Positions 1 through 10,593 are shown, counted from the stretch's first letter. The stretch: DNA of 64,000 bases from an uncultured Tateyamaria sp. (GCF_947503415.1 NZ_CANNDS010000003.1:124001-188000), one strand, 5' to 3'. The notes: generated from the sequence alone by a model not told the origin. Translations and numbers: made by a program.

Positions 1-1169
1 TCCGCGATGACGAAGGTGTCGAAAGCGATGCGGCCGCTCAAACTGCCGAGTACTGGTTCCGCACCGATGCAGACGCGCCGACGCGGCTGGATCCATGGAT
101 CCTGTGCACCTTGCCGGCAGAGGGCGAAGCGCATGTGTTTGGCCTCGACAACCCGCGCATCGTGTTCGCGACAAATGCCGTCGACCAACTCTTTGCGGCC
201 TACGGCAAAGAGTTGCGCGTGCGGCTCAAGGCGGCCTCGTTCAAGCAGGTTGAGGAACCGGGCCTTCCGCATCCCGTTCCAATCGATGCGGGCACGCTCG
301 AGAACGTGCAAGCGCATGTGTTATCGCCATTCGAAGCGGTGCTTCAGGACGTCATCAAGGAAACCGGTCCATGCGTGGATGTTGCTGGCGACCGGGTGCG
401 CCATTCCATGGTCAAACTGCCGATCCCGCTTGATCCGTACACTGACTACGTGATGGACATCGAATCTGTGGACATCGGCGCACCCGCTGAAACGGTGGGT
501 GATCGGGTCTACCGTCTGAACTTCTCGACCGGCCAATTCGGACTGACCGAGGACTTTGCAAGAGACGTGCAAGCCACATTGACCGAGGATCGTTTTGTAG
601 AAGCCGGAGCGCTGCAAGCGATTGGCAATGACCCACGGTTTGCTGGCCGGGAACTCGACAGTATCGTGCCGGGTCAGACATTGCTGACCACCATGGGCCC
701 CGAACTGGACGAGGAACTGGTGGGCGCGGGCCTTGAGCCAATGGATGTACCGGGCGCGGCCCGTGTGATCGTCTTCTGGGAACAGGCCAATCCGGGTGCC
801 GATCCACAACCGGCGGCCATTTTGCTGGATGCAAGTGAACCAATGCATCGGACACGGCCATTGCCGCAGGAAGTCACTGAGGAAGATCCCGATGGGATTG
901 CCACAACCCGCTGGCGGCTTGAGCCGACACCGTGGCTGTCGATCGCGGAAAGTGCTGCCTCCGACAATGTCGTGGACACGATACTGTTTTCGCCAGGTGC
1001 GCAGCGCGCGCTGATCACACTCAAGCCCGGATCACGAGGGCAAAGCCTGCGCATCAACATGGTCCGCAAGGCATTTTCGGAGCCGTACCTTGATGAAGGC
1101 CTTGGCGGCGATGTCGAGTTTGAAATCATTGCAACCGATCTGACCCGCGCACCGTGGGAAGAGGACTAG
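1..1169 (+). CDS. Large hypothetical protein, C-terminal part (5' end outside window)
   Basis: The reading frame is open from base 3 to the TAG at 1167-1169, so the true start lies upstream of the window. About 388 residues are visible. No family is recognised. The segment near residues 140-190, with a pattern like PYTDYVMDIESVD followed by RVYRLNFST, resembles the beta-sandwich modules of large surface or structural proteins, but that is only an impression. There is no membrane segment and almost no cysteine. The next gene begins 9 bases downstream behind a strong AGGAGGG site, so the two are almost certainly co-transcribed. Function unknown. Confidence 0.8.
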   Translation, partial: RDDEGVESDAAAQTAEYWFRTDADAPTRLDPWILCTLPAEGEAHVFGLDNPRIVFATNAVDQLFAAYGKELRVRLKAASFKQVEEPGLPHPVPIDAGTLENVQAHVLSPFEAVLQDVIKETGPCVDVAGDRVRHSMVKLPIPLDPYTDYVMDIESVDIGAPAETVGDRVYRLNFSTGQFGLTEDFARDVQATLTEDRFVEAGALQAIGNDPRFAGRELDSIVPGQTLLTTMGPELDEELVGAGLEPMDVPGAARVIVFWEQANPGADPQPAAILLDASEPMHRTRPLPQEVTEEDPDGIATTRWRLEPTPWLSIAESAASDNVVDTILFSPGAQRALITLKPGSRGQSLRINMVRKAFSEPYLDEGLGGDVEFEIIATDLTRAPWEED

Positions 1170-1178
1170 GAGGGACCG

Positions 1179-4100
1179 ATGAACCGTATTTTCAACCCTT
1201 ACCGGTTCCGTGGCCAAGGTGCGATGATCACTGGCGACGCGCTGTTTCGCCCGTTCGCAGACGAAAGCGGGGTGGTCACCAGCCCGTTCGGACCTTCGGC
1301 AGATGTGGCCGCAACTCATGAAACCCTGCGCACGACGCGCGGCGCACCCCAAGGTCTGGACCTGAAGGATTTTGGCAATCGGACGCTGGCAGTCTTTCTG
1401 CGCTGGCAGGTCAACCCGCGCATCGGACTGCCGTCCGAACCTTTCAAGGTTTGGCGCCGTGTCGCCTTTCCGCTTTTGCAGAATCCCGAACCGGTCCTGT
1501 CGCACAGGGTCTCGCTGCCCCCGCTTGGCACGGTGCATCGATTCAGTGAACCGGTGATGTCGATTACCGTGCGCATCAGAAGCCTTGGGCCCGCGCTTGG
1601 CGTGACCATCGTACCGCTGGTGAACGGGGTCGGGTTCGAAAACATGTTGGGATTTGAAACCCTGAACATCCCGGCCAACGGCGTGCGCACATACCGGTTC
1701 TATGCCCCGTTCATAACAGCTGTAATGATTGCGGGAGCAGATGGGCAGGAAGTGTCTGCCGTTGGCGAGGCATTGTCGCAGGCAGAAAAAATCCAAGGCT
1801 GGGAGCTGGTGGAAACGGTGGGTCTGCCAGTTGATCCCAACGAATTCAGTGACCTGGACGGACAGGAGCATGGCATAGATCAGGGCATGGTGGGTCAGGA
1901 AGTGCCGGCACGCGAAGCGGCCAAGCAACGCTTTTCCCGCGGGTTGAATCCGTTCGGATGGTACCCGGCTTTCCCAACGGGGGACATGGCACCGACATGG
2001 GAGTTGCCTGACGTCGACGGCATGATTGACGATGCCAACAAGACATTGCTCGAGATGCTGCACAGGGCGCTGCAGGCACCACCCAACCAGCAGGTCAATG
2101 TACTGGATCACCACGTCATCCGCCCACCCGAAAACGCGAATGGCGACAGCATGCCAGCCGAAGATGGCGAAGCGCGCGTGTCGTCGGTCAAGCTGATGCA
2201 GATGGCGGTTGCCACAGATCCCATGCAATCCGTCTTGATGGGGTTTGGCACCGGATATCCTTATGTCGATCTGGATCCGATCCACTTTGGGGAGCAGAGC
2301 TTTCTCGGTTCATCAGATATGGCCGACTATGATTTCATGGTCACTGGCTTGTGGAACAAGGGGTTGGATGGCGACAGTGAACCACGCGAATACGCAGCAC
2401 TCATTCCCCGCCCGCGCCGTGTCACCCGCCCGTTTCCTCCCGGTGACATGCGCGTTCATTTCCTTTCCCATCAACGACCCGCCGCCCCCGATGGAAGTTG
2501 GGTGGCCACCAGCCGCGCGAGTTGGGAGCAGTTGCCACTCGACAACATCAACGCGGTGTCCAGCTTTGCCTTCGGCCGGGCCGAGGGCGGTGTTGCAGGT
2601 CCTGCAACCCCGTTGATGGAGCCACGCCCCTCTGGCAAGGGCCTTATGCCGATCGGCAACAATGAAAACTTGCAAGACCCTGAATACCCACGGCAATCCG
2701 CATCGGACACCGGATTTGTCATCCCCAATTCACCCGGATCGGTAAGCGCGCAATACGGCGTGGCCACCCAAAATATCTTTGGCATCTGGAGCCCGTGGGG
2801 CACGCAACCCTTTTCAAGCACGCAACCAGAACCGGACACGGTCAACATCATCTCGGCTGAGATGCGACCGATCGATACGGGCAGTGGCACGGTGTGTCCC
2901 GCCGACTTGGTGGTGGAATTCGTCGTTGATTGGCGCGTCCGTTCCGTCAACAGGATCGATTTTGCCGGGCGTTTGTTCTCGGCGGACACACGCCACACGC
3001 CGGCACCCGGTGGATTACCCGGCGGATTGCAGAAAAGCATTGGTGGACCATCACAAAACGTCTTCATCGAATTTGCGGGTGACGTGCCATCACTGGTCGA
3101 CCCAAGTGTGCCGGGCTTGAATGGTGCTGCCAACGTCATCAGTCTGGATGTTCAGGGGGAGGCCGAAGTTGGAACGCCTGGATTTGCCAGCCAAGGTCAT
3201 GCGCGACGCTACCGTGTGACCATCCCCGGGTTTTCGCTGGATTATGCAGGCACCCCGCATGTGGGTCTTGCGATGCGCGCGCGCCTGCGAGAAGCCTTAC
3301 CACCGGGGCGCATAGGCAGTTTCGGTCCGCGCAGCAAATTGACATACGCGTCGGATCCCCGATCTCGTCCGACGCAAGTGATCGAAATAGTGCGGCTTGC
3401 CAGCTTGCCGGATGCCAAAGGTGAATGCCACGCTATCGTCGAATGGCAGTCCGTTGCGGGTGCGGATGGCTATATCCTTTACCAAAGTACGGAAACCCGG
3501 ATGCTGGCGAGCCGGGATTTGCCCGAGGCTTTGCCCGGCGTGACGCTCAGCACGCGCCTTGCAACCCTCAAAGCCGCATTTGAGGCATCGCCTGACAGGC
3601 GCGACTTCAATCGCGTGAACAAGACCTTGCTGACCGGAACCAATCTGGATGTTGCGCTGCCACGTGGATCGCAAGCCATTCATCTCTTTGTAGTTATTCC
3701 GATCAGCGCTGGCGGTGTCGAAGGTCCTTGGCCAAACGGACCGGATGCAAGCATGCAGTTGATCCCGTTCGTCGCCCCGCGCACCGCGACACCTGCACCC
3801 CCCACCATCGAGGCGCAGCGCATCGAAGAACCGGGTGGCTTTGCGGCACGCATACGTGTGGAAACCCGTCCCAGCTCTGGCGCACGCCCTGGCCGAATTG
3901 ATCTGTATCGTACCCGTGTCGCGGATGCGGCCAGACAGATCGACAGCATGGGGCCGCCGCTTGTTTCACTGACCGGCAGCACGGCAGATTGGATGGTCGG
4001 CACCGACACAAACGGGACCGAGACGTGGATTACCGATGTTGCAGGCGACGACGCGCCGACCGGGTCGTGGAAGCCGCAGTGGTATCGGGCCATCGCCTGG

Positions 4101-5147
4101 GGGCTTGATGACGCACAACGCGGTGTACGCAAGGGCCGGGGGCGACCTTCGCCCGCCGTTCCTGTGGTGATACCGCCCGCTGGCCCACCGCAACTGTCGC
4201 CCCCCGTTCTAACCTGGCCCGGTGGGGGCAATCTGGGTGATATCCTGTTGTCCACGGCGTCGAATGCGCCCATCGCACCGACCAGTTTGGGGCCGCACAC
4301 CTTGTCCGCCGAAGTGCGTCTGGAGGGGGAGCCGACGCTGCATTACTACACCATTGCGCCTGAGGCAGGCGATGATCCTCTAAACCCCGGTCAAAAGCTT
4401 CCAGGTGCGACGCCCTTGGACTTGATCCCGGAAGTGCCCGAGATGACGCAGACCGCTCTGTGGCGCGCGCCTAACGGCCTGGATCGCAACTATCGCCTCT
4501 TTATCCGCCGTCCAAACACAAGACCTGCTGGCAGCATCTTGTTGCGCATGACGGATCCGCTGGGACGGGTAACTGAACGCACCGTCAGTTTTGGCGAAGG
4601 TTCCATCATTCCGCTGCCGGATCTGAGTGATGTCGACCGGTTCAGCATCACGGGTCGGGGCACGGTGTATTCGGTGACCACCGACGCGCCTGTTGATGGC
4701 CCTCTCGAATATCGGGTTCGGATTTCCATCCGGCCTGCAGGCGGTGGCGGTATCTTGGGAACGGACAGGTTCCGTGATTTGCGTGAATTGCCAGACGCCT
4801 TCGATCGCTTTCGTCCGATACCGGACGAAACCCCGACCCCTGGCTTCCGTATCCCCCGACCATTCGAACCCCGTCCCGGTCCCATTATTGATCTGGGAAC
4901 CAATCGCCCGTCGTCACAATTCAAAACGGACGGGCGCAACCTTGTGTACGACGCACCGTTGGATGAAGTGCCTATCGGTGGACGGCCGACAGCATCCGGC
5001 GCGCAGGCTCCGCTTTATGTCGCCACCCGGCAAAAGATCGGTGCGCGCACCGGCATCACCGTATTGGCCCGTCAGGACATTCGCAGCATCACGTTCGAGA
5101 TCATCATGCCGGATGGGCGACGCGTCTCTAGTTCGGATCGGGATTGA
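1179..5147 (+). CDS. Giant hypothetical protein (1322 aa) with a fibronectin-III-like stretch
   Basis: A 1322-residue protein starting at an ATG 6 bases after AGGAGGG. It has no signal peptide, no clear membrane segment and very few cysteines. Residues about 750-860 read like a fibronectin type III module: a VEWQSVAGADGYILYQ core and a later strand ending in ISAGGVEGPWP. Proline- and glycine-rich beta segments follow, and a basic, proline-rich stretch lies near residues 1190-1250. No catalytic motif is recognised. It overlaps the possible start region of the next gene, so it is the middle gene of a three-gene operon. A structural or surface role is inference only; membership of a contractile-injection or tail-like particle cannot be shown from this window. 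Confidence 0.85.
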   Translation: MNRIFNPYRFRGQGAMITGDALFRPFADESGVVTSPFGPSADVAATHETLRTTRGAPQGLDLKDFGNRTLAVFLRWQVNPRIGLPSEPFKVWRRVAFPLLQNPEPVLSHRVSLPPLGTVHRFSEPVMSITVRIRSLGPALGVTIVPLVNGVGFENMLGFETLNIPANGVRTYRFYAPFITAVMIAGADGQEVSAVGEALSQAEKIQGWELVETVGLPVDPNEFSDLDGQEHGIDQGMVGQEVPAREAAKQRFSRGLNPFGWYPAFPTGDMAPTWELPDVDGMIDDANKTLLEMLHRALQAPPNQQVNVLDHHVIRPPENANGDSMPAEDGEARVSSVKLMQMAVATDPMQSVLMGFGTGYPYVDLDPIHFGEQSFLGSSDMADYDFMVTGLWNKGLDGDSEPREYAALIPRPRRVTRPFPPGDMRVHFLSHQRPAAPDGSWVATSRASWEQLPLDNINAVSSFAFGRAEGGVAGPATPLMEPRPSGKGLMPIGNNENLQDPEYPRQSASDTGFVIPNSPGSVSAQYGVATQNIFGIWSPWGTQPFSSTQPEPDTVNIISAEMRPIDTGSGTVCPADLVVEFVVDWRVRSVNRIDFAGRLFSADTRHTPAPGGLPGGLQKSIGGPSQNVFIEFAGDVPSLVDPSVPGLNGAANVISLDVQGEAEVGTPGFASQGHARRYRVTIPGFSLDYAGTPHVGLAMRARLREALPPGRIGSFGPRSKLTYASDPRSRPTQVIEIVRLASLPDAKGECHAIVEWQSVAGADGYILYQSTETRMLASRDLPEALPGVTLSTRLATLKAAFEASPDRRDFNRVNKTLLTGTNLDVALPRGSQAIHLFVVIPISAGGVEGPWPNGPDASMQLIPFVAPRTATPAPPTIEAQRIEEPGGFAARIRVETRPSSGARPGRIDLYRTRVADAARQIDSMGPPLVSLTGSTADWMVGTDTNGTETWITDVAGDDAPTGSWKPQWYRAIAWGLDDAQRGVRKGRGRPSPAVPVVIPPAGPPQLSPPVLTWPGGGNLGDILLSTASNAPIAPTSLGPHTLSAEVRLEGEPTLHYYTIAPEAGDDPLNPGQKLPGATPLDLIPEVPEMTQTALWRAPNGLDRNYRLFIRRPNTRPAGSILLRMTDPLGRVTERTVSFGEGSIIPLPDLSDVDRFSITGRGTVYSVTTDAPVDGPLEYRVRISIRPAGGGGILGTDRFRDLRELPDAFDRFRPIPDETPTPGFRIPRPFEPRPGPIIDLGTNRPSSQFKTDGRNLVYDAPLDEVPIGGRPTASGAQAPLYVATRQKIGARTGITVLARQDIRSITFEIIMPDGRRVSSSDRD

Positions 5148-5152
5148 TCGCC

Positions 5153-8100
5153 ATGACACAACTGAATGTCTTCACCCTGACCCCTCAAGCCGCCGCACAG
5201 GCGCTGCAAGACAATGGCCTCGATGCGCTTGGGTTGACCATGCCGCACTTGTCCAACGCTTGGGGTGCCGCCGATCCCAGCTTTGACAGCTCCACGTTGC
5301 GACTGACACCGTCCGGCAACGCGCTGGCACCTTTTCGCGGAACATTGGAATATCTGGATCAGGGCCATGAGTTTCGCGGTGTCACCGGCGCTGGGATAAC
5401 TGGTCCCGTTGCTGCCTTTCGCCTTCACCCGCAGGCTGTCACACGGCTGTCGAGCCTTATGGCGCGTTACGCCGTGGCACCTGCACCCCATCATCGGCCC
5501 GTTCCGGAAACGCTGGTGTTCACTGGCGCAGTGCCTGCACCTGATCGCTCGCCGCAGACCTATGAACCCGGCGAAAGCCTGGGCCGGAACGAGCCGATGA
5601 GCTTTCATGACAGCCGTGGTCTGATTATCGATCCCGTGGCGGTCGCAGCGTTGTTTGATGACTTGATCACCGCATTCCCCGCTCTGGATTTTTCGGGCGG
5701 CGCAGGCACCGGAGGGGCAGGGGGCGTGGGCAGTATTGCGGGTCTGGCTACCGGAGTTGTGGCGCAGGTTGTCGATTTGCATGGCAACCCCTTCGTGGCG
5801 CCACTTGGCGATGTCGGTATCGAAAAGCAGGACGGGGCAGATACGCAGACCGGAACGCCTGACGGGTCGGGCTTGGTGACGCTTGGCACAGGCGAGGTGC
5901 TGGCCGCGACCGGCACGGGCGCAGACACCCGGATCCGCCTTGGTTGGGCCACGGGTGGCACGATGGCAAGCGGGCCATTGGCGCAACCCGGATTGCCGGG
6001 AGGCGTGACGTTGCCCCGCCAATTCCTGCGCGCCTTTGCCGTTGACCTTAATTGGCATTTGCGTGGCAACCGTACAACAAGTCCGGTGGTCGGTGTACCT
6101 GCCGAGGACGGTGACATGCCGGATGACCTCAAACCGCAGGTGCGGACCGAGGTGATTGTGGATTACGCCGTTGACGGCCCGGATTTGATGGCGCTGTCGA
6201 ACGCCGTTCTGGCCCGGATGGACGGCGCAACAGGCAACCCCTTGATGTTTGCGGCGGCCCCGATCATTGCGGATGGCGTGGCGGCGCCGCTTGCACCGGG
6301 GGCACCTGCACGGTGGCCCGCATTTCCGGCCCCGGCGGGCGCCGGTGTCTTCGGAGCCAACCCGGCCCCATTGGTCGGGGCGACCGCGTCTTGGACTGCA
6401 GATGAGGATGTGGTTGTCACTCTTGCCGCCAACGCGGTGCCTGATGGATGTTCAGTGCGCATCTACAACCAACGGTTCATCTCCATCCCTGCAATCGGCG
6501 AAACGCCGTCTTTCAAACGGGGGGACGGCGGCGCGTCTATCGCCGTGGCGGGTCAACCGACCCTGATCCTGGTGCACAATCCGATGGGGCTGGAACCGGG
6601 CGACCCGAAACCAGACCCGGCAACGCTTGTCTTCGATATGGTCGTGACCCCACGTGCGCAAAATCGCCGTTTGTTTGCCGCACGAACCCTTCCCATTGCA
6701 GCGGGTCCTGCCGCTGTTCCTCCGGACGCTTTTGCGCCAGTGCTCGACCGCATGGCCGCTGTACCGGACACGGTGAAATCGGTCGCTCCCGTGCCGCTTT
6801 TTGGCACCGATGATGGCCCTGCCGATGGCGGAGCGGGCACGCCAGCTGACGCAGCGCGCGCGCTGGCGTCCGAAACGGTGCCGCGCACCGGGCCGCGCTT
6901 GCCCACCATGGGACGTCTGGAGGCCATCGTGGTCAGCGGTATCGGGTCTGCCGCGATCAGCGAAGGGCTTGACTGGGACGGTGTCCTGAGCGGCACGTCC
7001 TGGAGCCGTGATGCGATGTCGGCCAATCACGCGCAAGGCAATCCCGGCAACCCGCCGGGGCCTGATACGCACAGCGCAGGCGTGCGCGTTGAGGGGGCGC
7101 TGGCTTACGACCTCGCCCGTCATGCCGTTCGGCGTGTCCAGCCATTCATTCCACTGCCTGGCGGTCCACCCCCCGCTCAGGCGCCGGGGTGGCTTGCGAT
7201 GTCGGGTGGCGACAACATGAACCCGCCGGAACGGGCAGGGGCGCCGCCAGCCGATGCAACCTCGTCAGGTGTATTGCTGCAATCCATCGCTGCCGTGGCC
7301 GAAACGCCGGAACTGTCGCTTTTGCCGCCGGGCAATCCTTTGGATTCTGCGGCGCCGATCGACGTGCAAACAGTGATCAATGATGTGGCGAGCGCCATTG
7401 GCATTCCGGCACCGATGATCGACGTCACAAACGGCAATCGCTTGCTGAACGAATTGCGACGAGAGTACGAATTGTCGGTCAACGGCGCACGTGATGCGCT
7501 CTGGTCATTGGCGCGCGCCTTTCATCAAGCGGAAGAGCTTGTGTACATCGAAACCGCCGGGCTTGCGCGCACGCTCCACGCCGGGGCAGGCGCGGGAGCC
7601 ATCAGCATAGATCTGATGCAAATACTTGCAGATCGATTGGCGGTACAACCACGGCTGAAGGTCATTATCTGCACCCCTCGCGAGACCGACTTTGTACCAC
7701 CCCCGTTTGTGCGTGCCGCGATCCAATTGCGGAATGAGGCGCTGACAGCGCTGACGTCCGGTGCCATGGAGCGTGTGGTGGCCTTTCACCCCGGGGGCTT
7801 CCCGGGGCGTGCGGCCAAACTGCCCGGAACGACAGTGATTGTGGACGACGTTTATTCCCTGACAGGGGCCACTCATCTGCGGCGTCGCGGGGTCAGTTTT
7901 GACGGTAGCGCAGCGGTGGCATCGGTTGATCACTCCATCGCTCAGGGCTACAGCGCAAAGGTGCGCAACCAGCGGGTTCTGTCTTTGGCTGCAAGGATGG
8001 GTATTGCGCAGCGCGATCCCATGGGATTGCCAACGTCAGACTTCATCCGGTTGCAACGGCCGTCTGCTGCGTTCTCATTGGTCCATGACGTCGTCGAACA

Positions 8101-8239
8101 GGGCGGTCTTGGCCGTGTTGAGCCAAATTGGGAGGGGCCCAGCGATGCCACTGTCATTCCCCAAACCGCAGATGTGGCGGACCCCGATGGAAGTGATGGG
8201 GCAAATCTGACCCTGTTCCTGGCGGCTTTGCTCAGCTGA
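5153..8239 (+). CDS. Giant hypothetical protein (1028 aa) with a degenerate phospholipase-D-like C-terminus
   Basis: I chose the ATG at 5153, five bases after the upstream stop; an in-frame TTG at 5144 would overlap that stop. The N-terminal 190 residues are unrecognised and end in a glycine-rich linker (about 180-200). The C-terminal part resembles one half of the PLD/cardiolipin-synthase fold: VYIETAGL near residue 797, a KVIICTP strand near 840, and VIVDDVYSLTGATHLRRRG near 893-911, where active enzymes have HxKxxxxDxxxxxxGSxN. The Asp is present, but the His and Lys positions are Pro and Thr. An active lipase or nuclease is therefore unlikely. It is the last gene of the operon; the stop lies just before a convergent TRAP permease gene. 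Confidence 0.8.
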   Translation: MTQLNVFTLTPQAAAQALQDNGLDALGLTMPHLSNAWGAADPSFDSSTLRLTPSGNALAPFRGTLEYLDQGHEFRGVTGAGITGPVAAFRLHPQAVTRLSSLMARYAVAPAPHHRPVPETLVFTGAVPAPDRSPQTYEPGESLGRNEPMSFHDSRGLIIDPVAVAALFDDLITAFPALDFSGGAGTGGAGGVGSIAGLATGVVAQVVDLHGNPFVAPLGDVGIEKQDGADTQTGTPDGSGLVTLGTGEVLAATGTGADTRIRLGWATGGTMASGPLAQPGLPGGVTLPRQFLRAFAVDLNWHLRGNRTTSPVVGVPAEDGDMPDDLKPQVRTEVIVDYAVDGPDLMALSNAVLARMDGATGNPLMFAAAPIIADGVAAPLAPGAPARWPAFPAPAGAGVFGANPAPLVGATASWTADEDVVVTLAANAVPDGCSVRIYNQRFISIPAIGETPSFKRGDGGASIAVAGQPTLILVHNPMGLEPGDPKPDPATLVFDMVVTPRAQNRRLFAARTLPIAAGPAAVPPDAFAPVLDRMAAVPDTVKSVAPVPLFGTDDGPADGGAGTPADAARALASETVPRTGPRLPTMGRLEAIVVSGIGSAAISEGLDWDGVLSGTSWSRDAMSANHAQGNPGNPPGPDTHSAGVRVEGALAYDLARHAVRRVQPFIPLPGGPPPAQAPGWLAMSGGDNMNPPERAGAPPADATSSGVLLQSIAAVAETPELSLLPPGNPLDSAAPIDVQTVINDVASAIGIPAPMIDVTNGNRLLNELRREYELSVNGARDALWSLARAFHQAEELVYIETAGLARTLHAGAGAGAISIDLMQILADRLAVQPRLKVIICTPRETDFVPPPFVRAAIQLRNEALTALTSGAMERVVAFHPGGFPGRAAKLPGTTVIVDDVYSLTGATHLRRRGVSFDGSAAVASVDHSIAQGYSAKVRNQRVLSLAARMGIAQRDPMGLPTSDFIRLQRPSAAFSLVHDVVEQGGLGRVEPNWEGPSDATVIPQTADVADPDGSDGANLTLFLAALLS

Positions 8240-8244
8240 CCGTT

Positions 8245-10593
8245 TTAGGTCGCCTCGGCATTGAACGCCCGCCGATTGTGCAAGACAATGAGCATCAGCG
8301 TCGCGACCGCCGCGCTGATCCAAATCATTTCCAGCTTCATCATAAGCAGGGCTGCAAGCCCCAATCGGCACAATATCTCCCATACAGGCAGGCGATGCCT
8401 GTCAAATCCGGCCAATGCGGACGACAACAGGTAAAGCGCCACAACCAAACGGCAGAGCAACAGAACCAGCGCGCCAAGGTGAAGCTGTCCGTCATATCCT
8501 GAAAGGTACGCTGCGCCCCCAGCAGATTGCGGATCGCGGATGGCGTCGTCGATCAGCAAAAGCTCCGGATAAAAGGCAAAAACAAACGGGACCACAAACA
8601 TCACGATGCCGGACCTCACCGCGGAAAAGCCGGTTGCCATCGGTTCAGCTCTGGTGATGGTCGCAGCCGCAAACGCGGCCAACGCGACAGGCGGTGTGAT
8701 TGCACTGGCCACCGCGAAGTAGAAGATGAACATATGTGCCGTAAACAACGATAGACCTAACCCCGCCAGAACGGGGCCCATAAGAAGAGCTGCGTTGATA
8801 TAGGCAGGCACGGCAGGCATCCCCATGCCCAAAAGCACAGCCAACAGCATCGTCATGAACAATGCCAGAAATTGGAAGAAATGAGAGCCTCCACCGCCCA
8901 AATCGAGACTGTTAAGCCAAGCCAGCACATCGAGAGACAGGAAGACGGGCAGCCCGGTAAAGGACAGGCAAAAGTCGATGATCGATACGGCAAGGAACAT
9001 CAGGTAAAGGGTTGAGATCAGTTGACCCGCGTTAGCCAAGGCATCGACAATCCGACGCGGGCGTGCGCGCATTTCCGGGTCCAGAAACAAAAGCACAAGA
9101 AGCAGCATGACCGCCCACCACCCTGCAGCCCCTGCAGATCCCGCAGCGTTCTGAATGGCGCGTTGAATCCAGCTCAGACTTTCCACCTGACACCCGGTGT
9201 CCGACAGAATACGCTCCGCACCCAGCAAGCCACCAAGCAGGCCACAACCTACCGCATCCTTTGGTGTCAGCAACAATCCGAGGATCAAAAAGATAGGTCC
9301 GAAGATCATCATCAGGTTCAGGACATCCTGCCGGTTCAGGATCATGTCGTCGGTCAGTTTCCCGATGGCAGAGATGTTCTGCTTTCGGGATTGGAAGATG
9401 GCCGACAGGAACAGGCAGAAGAAATACGCGATGGCCGGTATGATCGCGGCGATGATCACGCTTGAGTAGGGGATGGCGGTCAATGAAGCGAGGACAAAGG
9501 CGGCAACACCCATCACCGGAGGCATGATAGACCCACCGGACGAGGCCGCCGCCTCAACCCCTCCGGCGAATACCTTGGAAAATCCGCGTTTGAGCATCAT
9601 CGGAATGGTCAAAACGCCAGTGGAGAGCACGTTGACGATGGGGCCGCCGGAAATGGTGCCGAACATGGCAGATGACACAATGGCGGCATGTGCGGGACCG
9701 CCGCGCAGGTGACGTGTCCAGCGGAATGCCAGTTTGATAAGGGACCGCCCCCCCGCCGAACTGCCGAACAGCGACCCCAGAACCAGATACGGAAAGATCG
9801 TATTCAGCACGATATCCATGAACCGACCCAAAAGGCCCGAAGAGTTGTTCACCAACACATCATGTACGCGAGGTCGGCCATCAGCCAACATGCGTGGCTC
9901 TCCTGCCAGCTTGGTTACGAAGTACTTGTTGATGTCCTCGGCCCCGTACATGTACCAGACCAGCACGGTGAGGATTGTGTAGGCCGAAATGAGGATCGCG
10001 ACGAGGACAAGGGGCAGTCCCCAGACCTTGATGTTGTAGGACAGGAACACCACGATCGCGAGGCCGACGATCAAGACAAGCCAGCCGCCGGTCGTATTCA
10101 GGCATTGCGGGTCTTCCACGGTTGTGGGCGCTGACAGGCCTATGCTTTCATTGAATGCCGCTGCCGCGGCGAGGCTTTCTTGTATCAAGCGCGCCCGGTC
10201 ACCCGTCACCCGATCAATCAGGCAAATTGACTCGATCTCGATCAGGTAAGTGAGCGCTATGGTGAACGCCATCGCGACCATCGCGATATCAAGGCACAGA
10301 CCAAATTTCCGCCTGATGGGCGACCTGTTCCGCCAGTCCCGCCACATGGAATGCTTCAGCACCACAATCAGCATCATCAACGCAAAGAACAGCGGGTAAA
10401 ACCATTCAAAGGCGAACTTGCGGAACTTCGCGCCGCTCTGACCGGTGATGGCAGAGGCAAGCTGATCATACCCGGGTATCCCAGGGGTAGAGTTGATCAG
10501 CCCGATCAGCACCATCGCAATCGACAGGACATAAAGCAGGCGCAGTGCAAAGCCGCGATGTGCCTCATCCGCGTCCACTGAAGCGTCTGTCAT
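8245..10593 (-). CDS. TRAP transporter fused permease subunit (TAXI type)
   Basis: A 782-residue polytopic membrane protein. The N-terminal part holds four to five hydrophobic helices like a DctQ small subunit; it is followed by a long DctM-like domain rich in glycine- and proline-containing helices. Motifs include SSGGSIMPPVMGVAAFVLA near residue 355 and GMGMPAVPAYINAA near 595, both typical of the 4TM-12TM fused permeases that pair with TAXI binding proteins. It imports organic acids using a sodium or proton gradient in the inner membrane. The binding-protein gene lies 65 bases upstream on the same strand, so the two form one operon. The substrate cannot be read from sequence. Confidence 0.93.
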   Translation of the reverse strand: MTDASVDADEAHRGFALRLLYVLSIAMVLIGLINSTPGIPGYDQLASAITGQSGAKFRKFAFEWFYPLFFALMMLIVVLKHSMWRDWRNRSPIRRKFGLCLDIAMVAMAFTIALTYLIEIESICLIDRVTGDRARLIQESLAAAAAFNESIGLSAPTTVEDPQCLNTTGGWLVLIVGLAIVVFLSYNIKVWGLPLVLVAILISAYTILTVLVWYMYGAEDINKYFVTKLAGEPRMLADGRPRVHDVLVNNSSGLLGRFMDIVLNTIFPYLVLGSLFGSSAGGRSLIKLAFRWTRHLRGGPAHAAIVSSAMFGTISGGPIVNVLSTGVLTIPMMLKRGFSKVFAGGVEAAASSGGSIMPPVMGVAAFVLASLTAIPYSSVIIAAIIPAIAYFFCLFLSAIFQSRKQNISAIGKLTDDMILNRQDVLNLMMIFGPIFLILGLLLTPKDAVGCGLLGGLLGAERILSDTGCQVESLSWIQRAIQNAAGSAGAAGWWAVMLLLVLLFLDPEMRARPRRIVDALANAGQLISTLYLMFLAVSIIDFCLSFTGLPVFLSLDVLAWLNSLDLGGGGSHFFQFLALFMTMLLAVLLGMGMPAVPAYINAALLMGPVLAGLGLSLFTAHMFIFYFAVASAITPPVALAAFAAATITRAEPMATGFSAVRSGIVMFVVPFVFAFYPELLLIDDAIRDPQSAGGAAYLSGYDGQLHLGALVLLLCRLVVALYLLSSALAGFDRHRLPVWEILCRLGLAALLMMKLEMIWISAAVATLMLIVLHNRRAFNAEAT

